Source of the DNA: Acidobacteriaceae bacterium
Lineage (GTDB): Bacteria > Acidobacteriota > Terriglobia > Terriglobales > SbA1
Assembly (NCBI GenBank): GCA_003156615.1
Contig: PMHI01000711.1
Location: forward strand, 1 to 10,561
Length of the DNA: 10,561 nt
Reading direction: 5' to 3'
The notes under the pieces are model-generated. The model worked only from the letters and a program-made list of their open reading frames with translations. It was not told where the DNA came from and did no database searches. The translations under genes and the position numbers were made by a program. Below, piece after piece: positions 4,496 to 10,561 of the stretch (position 1 is its first letter; each line of letters opens with the position of its first letter).

Positions 4496-7246
4496 ATGCC
4501 ACCTGGATCGCTGTTCAATCCTTTCCCGGGCCTTCGTCCCTTCGAGCCCGACGAAGATCATCTCTTTTTCGGCCGCGAAAAAGAGATCGACGAACTACTG
4601 CGGCGGCTTCGTGCCAACCGATTTTTGTCGGTCGTGGGCACTTCCGGCAGCGGGAAATCATCATTGGTCCGGTCCGGTCTGATTCCCTCTCTTTACAGCG
4701 GTTTCATGGTAAAAGCCGGCTCGACCTGGCGGGTTGCGACGCTCCGGCCAGGGGAAGACCCTATCGGACACCTCTCTGCAGCACTCAACCGATCCGGCGT
4801 GCTGGGAGCCGAGGGAGAGATGGCCAGCACCAACCGGGTGCTGCTGGAAGCAACCCTGCGGCGCAGTACTCGAGGGTTGGTGGACGCGGTGCGCCAGGCG
4901 CGAATTCCACCCGAAGACAATCTGCTCGTGATCGTCGACCAATTCGAGGAGCTGTTCCGTTTCCGGCGAAGCCACCAGAACTCCAGGGACGAGGCCGTTG
5001 CATTCGTCAAGCTGCTGCTGGAAGCGACGCAGCAGCAGCAGGTCCCGATCTACATTGTGTTGACCATGCGTTCAGACTTCATCGGCGACTGCATGGAGTA
5101 TCCGGGCCTGCCGGAGGCTGTCAACGTAGGCCAGTATCTGGTTCCGCGCATGACACGCGACGAGCTGCGTTCCGCCATTACCGGTCCAATCGCGGTCGCC
5201 GGCGGAGAAATCACCCCACGCCTAGTTCTGCGTTTGCTCAATGACCTGGGAGACGACCGCGACCAGCTTCCCGTTTTGCAGCACGCCTTAATGCGAACCT
5301 GGGACCACTGGGAACGGCATCGGAGCCAGGGTGAGCCTATCGATATTGCCGACTACGAAGCGGTCGGGACCATGCAGCAAGCCTTATCTCGGCACGCCGA
5401 GGAAGCCTTCCTCGAGACCGGCTCCGAGGCGAACCGCAAGATTGCAGAACGGATATTCAAGGCCCTGACCGACACCTTTTCGGATCCGCGTGGCATGCGG
5501 CGGCCCACCTCCATAAGGCAGCTCTCTGCTATTTGTGAAGCGTCAGAGCCAGAAGTAATCCAGATCGTTGAGATCTTTCGGCGGCCTGGCCGGAGTTTCC
5601 TGATGCCGCCCGCAGCCGCATTGCTCGAGTCGCGATCGATTGTCGATTTATCGCACGAAAGCCTAATGCGCTGCTGGACCCGCTTGATCACATGGGCGGA
5701 AGAAGAGCGGGCATCCGCCCGGGTCTATGCGCGGCTCTCGCAGGCTTCCGCCTGGTTTGCCGAAGGCACGGCGGGTCTGTGGCACAATCCCGAACTTGAA
5801 CTTGGGGTGCGGTGGAAACGGCAAAACCACCCTACCGAGGCTTGGGCCGAGCGTTACGACTCGTCGTTCGCACGCGCGATGGATTTCCTGGATCGCAGTG
5901 TGAAAGAGCGGGATCGCATTGAAGCCGAGCGGGAAAACGCGAGGAAGAACAAACTTAGGTTGGCCTGGGCAGTTGCGGGAGGTCTCGGAGTGCTGCTGCT
6001 CGTTGCCCTATATTTTTACCGTGTCGCCCAGACGGAAAGCAGCCGCGCGGAGGCGAATCTCAGAATGGCAGAGAAAGCCGTGGACGAAAGCTTGTCCTCC
6101 CCTGGCAAGCAGCAGGGGCGTGAGTCGCCCGACCCGCCCCAACTCGAGCAGTTTCGAGAAGAGTTGCTGAAGAAAGCGGAAGAATTCTATTCCAGTTTTT
6201 CCGAGCAGAGCGGGAATGATCTTCAGTTTCAAGCCCACAGCGCGCTGGTGCATTCCAAATTAGGCGACATCAATCGCTTGCTCGAGAAGCATGAAGATGC
6301 TGTCGCGCAATACAGATTGGCCATCGGCGGGTTCGAAAAACTCCACCGGGAGAAGCCCGGCAACCCTGAATATACTCAGGATCTCGCCTATGTTCATCAC
6401 TGGCTGGCTGAAACGCTCCGGGTTTGGCTGGAAGAAGAAGAAAACCCGAACCCACCACCCTATAGACCCTCTGATGCAGAGACGGAATACGATGACGCCT
6501 TGACGTTGCAACAAGACCTGCACCGGGCAAGCCCGAAGAATGCCGACTACGCGCAAGAGCTGGCTCGCACTTACTACAACCGCGGCATTCTTCGCTATGA
6601 CAGTGGAGACCTCCCTGCGACGGAATTAGACTTCCGCGAGGCGGTTCGACTGCTCAAGCCCCTGGCCAAGGAAGACCAAGAATCACAAACGAAGGAGGGT
6701 GAAAATCCGCCGTCGCACGACTTGGCGCGTGTGTACCAGAATCTCGGTCAAATGCTTAGCGACCAGGGGTACTTCGAACTGGCAATTAGAATCCAGGAAA
6801 ATCTCAGGAAACGAAGCCCAGAAAACTCGGAGTATCAGCTGGAATTAGGTACGTTTTACAATAACCTCTCATTCTTGCTGTGGAGTGAGGGCAAAGGGAA
6901 CTCGGCGGCACAAAGGAACCGCCAGGCCCTAGATGGTTTCGCAGAACTGCTCACCCCCCCGCCTGCGCTGGAGAGGCAGCGCGCCAAGGCCCTCATTCTG
7001 CATCTCGCGATGGGTGCATCGGAGCATCCTGAATTCCATGTGATGAATCTGCACCTTGGCGATGAGTACGTGAAGCTTGCGACCGAGTACTTCAAGGCTG
7101 ACTCCCCGGACACAGCACGCCTAGCCATTGAGGCCCTGGGAAATGTCTTGCCCAATGTAGCGGAACCAGGCCGAACCAGGCTTAGGAAGTCGTACCAGGA
7201 TTTGAAAAGGCAATTGCAAGAAAGCAAGAGCAAGCGTAAACAGTGA
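4496..7246 (+). CDS. nSTAND-type P-loop NTPase with one TM helix and C-terminal TPR repeats
   Basis: This is a 916-residue protein. The start SLFNPFPGLRPFEPDEDHLF and FGREKEIDELL (about 25-35) is the typical entry to the novel STAND NTPase 1 family. Walker A is GTSGSGKSS (48-56, Lys54). Walker B is LLVIVDQFEELF (143-154, Asp148). TMRSDF (190-195) resembles the sensor arginine segment, and LSHESLMRCW (385-394) is the family's winged-helix signature. A basic coiled stretch (about 468-486) precedes a single TM helix at about 488-509. The rest (about 570-815) is alpha-helical with TPR-like repeats, for example YAQELARTYYNRGILRYDSG and DLARVYQNLGQMLSDQGY. It ends in a basic tail, KSKRKQ. STAND ATPases switch by nucleotide-driven oligomerisation after ligand binding. 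TPRs would be the sensing or docking part. The split from the TIR effector into its own gene is notable because many relatives are fused. Family assignment is strong, and the signal it detects is unknown. Confidence 0.9.
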   Translation: MPPGSLFNPFPGLRPFEPDEDHLFFGREKEIDELLRRLRANRFLSVVGTSGSGKSSLVRSGLIPSLYSGFMVKAGSTWRVATLRPGEDPIGHLSAALNRSGVLGAEGEMASTNRVLLEATLRRSTRGLVDAVRQARIPPEDNLLVIVDQFEELFRFRRSHQNSRDEAVAFVKLLLEATQQQQVPIYIVLTMRSDFIGDCMEYPGLPEAVNVGQYLVPRMTRDELRSAITGPIAVAGGEITPRLVLRLLNDLGDDRDQLPVLQHALMRTWDHWERHRSQGEPIDIADYEAVGTMQQALSRHAEEAFLETGSEANRKIAERIFKALTDTFSDPRGMRRPTSIRQLSAICEASEPEVIQIVEIFRRPGRSFLMPPAAALLESRSIVDLSHESLMRCWTRLITWAEEERASARVYARLSQASAWFAEGTAGLWHNPELELGVRWKRQNHPTEAWAERYDSSFARAMDFLDRSVKERDRIEAERENARKNKLRLAWAVAGGLGVLLLVALYFYRVAQTESSRAEANLRMAEKAVDESLSSPGKQQGRESPDPPQLEQFREELLKKAEEFYSSFSEQSGNDLQFQAHSALVHSKLGDINRLLEKHEDAVAQYRLAIGGFEKLHREKPGNPEYTQDLAYVHHWLAETLRVWLEEEENPNPPPYRPSDAETEYDDALTLQQDLHRASPKNADYAQELARTYYNRGILRYDSGDLPATELDFREAVRLLKPLAKEDQESQTKEGENPPSHDLARVYQNLGQMLSDQGYFELAIRIQENLRKRSPENSEYQLELGTFYNNLSFLLWSEGKGNSAAQRNRQALDGFAELLTPPPALERQRAKALILHLAMGASEHPEFHVMNLHLGDEYVKLATEYFKADSPDTARLAIEALGNVLPNVAEPGRTRLRKSYQDLKRQLQESKSKRKQ

Positions 7247-7263
7247 GAAAGTTTCCTTAGGTT

Positions 7264-7297
7264 CTTGAACCTCAAGTCTGAGAATTTATCTCTCAGA
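7264..7297. terminator. Two adjacent hairpins between convergent genes, possible bidirectional terminator
   Basis: Hairpin one is CTTGA-ACC-TCAAG (7264-7276). Hairpin two follows without a gap and is TCTGAGA (7277-7283), loop ATTTATC, TCTCAGA (7291-7297), with perfect 7-bp arms. They fill most of the 54-base space between the STAND stop and the end of the minus-strand gene, the usual place for a terminator serving both. Neither side shows a strong T-tract, so the call is tentative. Confidence 0.35.
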
Positions 7298-7300
7298 GTT

Positions 7301-8916
7301 TCAGGCGGCAAGCAGGTCGATGACTTGTTGGATAGAAGCGTCGGCTTTTTCATAAGCGGCTTGGAGTTTGCTGGGGGGAGTGTGGTCTGGTGTGGGTTTA
7401 CGGTGGAAGAGGCTGTTGGCCAATGGGCCGCAGACGCGCTGGTGGAAGAGGATGAACATGAGGGCGACGCGGGTCCCTTTATCGGTGAGCCGGTAGGCGT
7501 AATGGGAGCCGTCGCGCTCCAGTAAGGCATGGGCTTTGAGTTTGCGCAGGTCATAGCGGAGTTGGGTGAGGGTGTAGTTTTCTGGGGTGAGTTGGAAGGC
7601 AGAGAGGATGGCTTGGTGGATTTGACGGGAGCGCCATCCGCCGAGTTGGGTGCCGCGGTGGAGCAGGACTTCCAGGAGACGGAGCATGCGGGTGTCCTGG
7701 ATCTTGATGCCGGGGATTTTGGTGTTTCCCGAGGGGATGGGCAAAGCCAGACGCTGGAACAGGGGAAAGTCGACGTGGACATCGAGAGCTTGGGCCTCGA
7801 AGGCCGCGAAACGATCGGTAACAGCGGCTAGGGTTTGACGAACGGATTCCAGGTTATCCAAGGATTTTTTTAGTCCGAAGTCCTTCAGGTTGTTGCTGAG
7901 AACCTCCAAGCGTAGGAAGGTAGAGAACTTCTCGTACATGCGGAGTACAGCAGTTTTGGCGCAGGCGCGCAGCACGTGATGGCCATGTTCCATGCTTTCC
8001 AGGACGGTGGCAAGTTTGCCTCGGATTCTTTTGTGTAGGCGAAAACCGAACATCTGGGAGAGTTTGTCGGCGGAGAGACGGAACAGTCCGAGGTCACAGG
8101 AGCGCTCAAAGAGTTTGTGAATGGGAGAGTTCCGGCGGAAGACAAAGTTGCGACAATATTCGACTTGCTGCAGCGAGTAATGACGGCTGAGATTCAAGGC
8201 GGCGCGGTCTTTTTGGGAGAACTTCGGCCCTACCACCCAGGTCTAGTGATCGAGCTGCTTATGAATCGTCTGGGGCTGAGACGGTCAGCTGCTGCCTGTA
8301 AGGCTTTGGGATCAGCCACCCAGAGAAAGGCGTTGTCGTCTTTTCGAAACTGTACCCCGGCACGGAGGAGTTCGCGCTCGATGAAGGAATGGCCGTTGAT
8401 GTAGTAGGTGATGGAGAAGGGCAGGAACGACCCGACGCATAAGGCAATCGGCCCCAGCACTTCATCGCGAATATAAAAGTAGTAGTGCGTGTAGCGGGAG
8501 CGCTGTCGGGCAAGGATGCGGTAATGGGGATCGGCGACGGGAAACCTGGGAACGGCGGAGCGGAACGACGGCCCCAGTTCCATACTCTTGAGGATGAAGT
8601 AAACGCCGAACTGATTCCGGCGCTCCATTCGTCGCAAGTGGGGACGAACGTAGTCTTCCTTGCGCACGCCCTTCTCGGCCCACTCCATGGGGATCGTACT
8701 TTTCTTGGCAAAGGCCTCCACCCAGCGATGGTAATCGTCGGTTCGCTGCCGCCGGACTTCTTTGCTGATGGCTTCCACCTGGTGGATGTCGCGGAAGAAA
8801 TGGATGATGTTCTCCGGGCGGGTGAGTAAGGGCAAATGGCCGAGGATGACGATACGATCGAAACAGTGGTATACCAAGGCCAGCAGGCTGCCAAACAGCT
8901 TTGCAAAGGTCTCCAT
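7301..8916 (-). pseudogene. Unrecognised ~538-residue protein gene, broken by a frameshift and a stop
   Basis: Reading the minus strand, ATG at 8916 (METFAKLFGS...) has a strong AAGGA site 8 bases upstream (8929-8925). A longer ORF from 8955 exists but lacks such a site. The first frame runs through FLWVADPKALQAAADRLS and then turns into nonsense. After a G4 run at 8272-8275 (plus strand), a second frame continues as QTIHKQLDH, a TAG (8245-8243), then TWVVGPKFSQKDRAALNLSR and on to the stop at 7303-7301. One missing base plus one TAG separate the two halves. The joined protein would be about 538 residues. The N-terminal half has arginine/tyrosine-rich helices (RMERRNQFGVYF, RSRYTHYYFYIRD). 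The C-terminal part (ILSAFQL...LTQLRYDLRKLKAHALLERDGSHYAYRLT) looks like a winged helix with a Tyr/Arg wing, suggesting DNA binding. I do not recognise the family. It sits head-to-head with an ISL3 transposase and may belong to a mobile unit. This is inferred from position only. Confidence 0.6.
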
Positions 8917-8975
8917 CGGTTCCTTCCTTTGACTTTGCTTCGAGAACAAAATCATCGGACAAAGAACCGATGGAG
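8911..8975 (-). promoter_or_regulatory. 12-bp inverted repeat that can bury the start codon of the minus-strand gene
   Basis: CTCCATCGGTTC (8911-8922) and GAACCGATGGAG (8964-8975) are exact reverse complements, 41 bases apart. In minus-strand RNA the downstream arm contains the ATG at 8916-8914 and touches the AAGGAAGG ribosome site (8929-8922). The upstream arm is present only in transcripts that begin beyond 8975. Folding would hide the start codon in read-through RNA. Confidence 0.5.
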
Positions 8976-8980
8976 GTCAA
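8951..8980 (-). promoter_or_regulatory. Possible promoter of the minus-strand gene
   Basis: On the minus strand, TTGACC (8980-8975) is followed after 18 bases by GATGAT (8956-8951). The -35 matches the sigma-70 consensus at five of six bases and the -10 at four of six. Transcription would begin near 8944, downstream of the first arm of the inverted repeat, so such RNA would not form the blocking hairpin. This is consensus matching by eye and weak on its own. Confidence 0.3.
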
Positions 8981-9002
8981 AATTTCGGCTCTGAGCGAGA
9001 AA

Positions 9003-10314
9003 CTGTAACACCCCTGCTGAAATGGGCGTTTTGATTTTGGGAATTCTGGATACACTCGGCAGGATGAGAGAGGCGGACTGGAGCAAAGTACTGGGTTGGC
9101 CGGGGTATCGGGTGTACCGACACGAAATCGACGAGCCGGGCAAAAGGCTGAAGCTGTGGGTTCGGCGGAAGCGAGGAAACCGGAAACTGATTTGCTCGGG
9201 CTGTGGGCGGAAGCTAGCCGAAGCTTATGACAGCTACGAGCGGGAGGTACGCGATTTACCGTGTTTCGAGTTTCGGACGACGGTGGTGGTCGAGTTATAT
9301 CGGGTGCGCTGTCCGGACTGCGGGGTGAAGACGGAGAAGGTGCCGCAGTTACCGAGCAAGGCGCCGTTCAGCAAGCGCTTCGAAGAGGCAGTGGGGTTGG
9401 CCTGTGAGAGTGCGGCGGTGCGACGAGTAGCGCGACAGTTTGGCTTGGCCAGCAGCACGGTACGAGCCATCGATGTGCGCTATCTGACTCGCTGGTCGGA
9501 GGGGCGACGAAAGCCGGCGTTGCGCCAGATTGGAGTGGATGAGATCCATCTGGGGAAGAAGCAAAAGTTTCTGACGGTGGTGAGCAATCTGGAGACCGGA
9601 GAACCACTGTGGTTCGGCCGAGAGCGGAAGAAAGAGACGCTGGACGAGTTCTTCGAGAACATCTGAGTACGTTTCAACGAAGTGCGATTCGAGCGGCATG
9701 TGTGGACATGTGGGAACCGTTTCGGCAAAGCCTGGAACAGTGGGTACCAGAGTGCCGGATCGTGTACGACAAGTTTCACATTCTGCAGCATGCCAGCCAA
9801 GCGGTGGACGAAGTGCGGCGGGCAGAGTTCTTCCGCAAAGGAGGAGCAGCCCGGGAGTTGGTACGGGGGAAGCGCTGGTTGCTTTTGAGCAGTTGGCTCA
9901 ATCTGGATCGCGGGAAGCGGCGTCAGTTGAACACCCTGTTTGCTCTGAACCGGCGCATTCTCAAAGCCTATCTTCTTAAGGAGAGCCTCTCGCATGTGTG
10001 GGATTACAGCTACGAAGGGGCCATGTTGCGTTATTGCAGAGATGGATCGACCAGTTGCGCTGGCAGCGGCTGAAACCGATGGAGAAACTAGCCCAAATGT
10101 TGCTGGATCATCTCGAGGGTATTTTGAACTATTGCCGGACGAAGGTACCGATGGGAGTGGTGGAAGCCGTCAACGGCAACATCAAAGCTCTGCTCCGCCG
10201 TGGCCGCGGTTATCGAGACATGAACTATCTGCTGCTGAAGGCGCAGCCCTTGGCTGCCACTAAGACCGAATTCGTCGCTTTCCAGAAGGCCGCGTAGAAT
10301 GCACACTCTTACAG
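9003..10314 (+). mobile_element. ISL3-family insertion sequence, ends uncertain
   Basis: The element is defined by its transposase. The proposed ends are CTGTAA at 9003-9008 and its reverse complement TTACAG at 10309-10314, with only scattered matches further inward. The 8-base target duplication expected for ISL3 elements is not seen beside these ends (AGCGAGAA/A against ATTGTTGT). The true ends may differ, or the element may include the neighbouring minus-strand gene and reach to about 7250. Confidence 0.3.
9022..10297 (+). pseudogene. ISL3-family DDE transposase, two frameshifts
   Basis: Restored, this would be about 425 residues from ATG 9022, or 411 from the in-frame ATG 9064; either suits the ISL3 family. 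The first frame (9022-9666) holds an N-terminal zinc-binding part with CSGC (58-61) and CPDC (97-100), a helix-turn-helix (about 131-155, AVRRVARQFGLASSTVRAID) and the first catalytic Asp in GVDEIHLGK (codon 9538). Near 9654 one base is missing, and the protein continues in another frame as REHLSTFQRSAIRAACVDMW, with the second catalytic Asp at codon 9705. Near 10043 another base is missing, and the last frame gives RWIDQLRWQRLKPMEKL and VEAVNGNIKALLRRGRGYRD, with the catalytic Glu at codon 10163. It ends at TAG 10297. All three catalytic residues survive but in three different frames, so the enzyme should be inactive unless these are sequence errors. Confidence 0.85.
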
Positions 10315-10561
10315 ATTGTTGTGCAGAACCAAAATTTCAAATATGTTTGGGTAGACTTAGAGCGTTTAGCAAAACCTCCGGCATTGCTGCTAACCGAAAG
10401 TGACGGCATCAAAGATTATGTCCCAATCGAGTGCGCGGGCTAAACGGAATAACCATTTGCGCGAATGAATGTCCTTGCGCGTCATGCAAAGGCCGGGGTG
10501 CGGTGGGATCGATGTTTTTGAGAGAGGCTTGCTGGCGCTTTTTAAAGAGCGTCAAACGATG
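10298..10561. other. Right edge, no assignable gene
   Basis: A forward frame is open from the IS end to TAA at 10441-10443 and reads like a protein tail (NFKYVWVDLERLAKPPALLL, then TESDGIKDYVPIE). On the minus strand, ATG at 10484 opens a 31-codon frame (MTRKDIHSRKWLFRLARALD...), without a ribosome site. They overlap, so at most one is real. I recognise neither. The forward one could be the 3' end of a gene cut by the insertion sequence. Confidence 0.3.

Noticed and set aside
5023..5042. Repeated GCAGCAGCAGCAG tract as a regulatory or CRISPR-like repeat
   Set aside because: It is part of the codons for a short glutamine run in the STAND protein. No CRISPR array or spaced direct repeats were seen anywhere in the window.
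6856..7782. Long minus-strand ORF (308 codons) under the STAND 3' end and the unknown gene
   Set aside because: It has low-complexity serine/proline/threonine composition typical of an antisense shadow, and it spans two better-supported genes.
9640..9670. Programmed -1 frameshift in the ISL3 transposase
   Set aside because: The site GTTCTTCGAG is not a canonical slippery heptamer, ISL3 transposases are normally single-frame, and a second break at about 10043 shows ordinary decay.
10073..10083. Third copy of AACCGATGGAG matching the arm at 8964-8975
   Set aside because: It is inside transposase codons (KPME), and matches of this length are expected by chance in a 10-kb comparison.

Overview
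This is a bacterial accessory-genome window. Codon use and the kinds of mobile elements look like a moderately high-GC soil bacterium, and Acidobacteriota is my best guess. That is an inference from general resemblance, since no rRNA or housekeeping marker is present. The window reads as an island of conflict or signalling genes with transposon debris on both sides.

Layout. Positions 1-563 hold non-coding or decayed DNA that ends in the C-terminal remnant of an IS110-family transposase (about 294-563). Positions 750-2108 encode a 452-residue protein with an N-terminal RyR (ryanodine receptor repeat) domain and four predicted membrane segments, arranged as two 2TM units like SLATT/DUF4231 effectors. 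Positions 2326-2568 encode a small two-TM protein whose end runs out of phase into 2526-2801. That stretch is the C-terminal scrap of a class III adenylate/guanylate cyclase domain whose N-terminal part is gone. Positions 2978-4483 encode a TIR-domain protein with two further TIR/Rossmann-like segments. It is followed 12 bases later by 4496-7246, a 916-residue nSTAND-type P-loop NTPase with a single TM helix and C-terminal TPR repeats. A pair of hairpins (7264-7297) separates it from a convergent, unrecognised 538-residue gene on the minus strand (7301-8916, one frameshift and one stop). Divergent from that gene is an ISL3-family transposase (9022-10297, two frameshifts). The last ~260 bases hold no assignable gene.

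How the parts may work together. TIR plus STAND-TPR is a tight operon and fits a sensor/effector pair: the STAND ATPase senses or oligomerises and the TIR protein acts as a (probably NAD-consuming) effector. The RyR-4TM protein on the same strand would add a ligand-sensing domain joined to a possible pore-forming membrane effector. The cyclase scrap suggests that a nucleotide-signalling gene once stood directly upstream of TIR. Domain identities are recognised from sequence. The idea that the RyR protein, the cyclase remnant, TIR and STAND form one immune module is inference. A second point of interest is the 12-bp inverted repeat at 8911-8975. It can bury the start codon of the minus-strand gene in read-through transcripts, like the translational shielding known from some insertion sequences.
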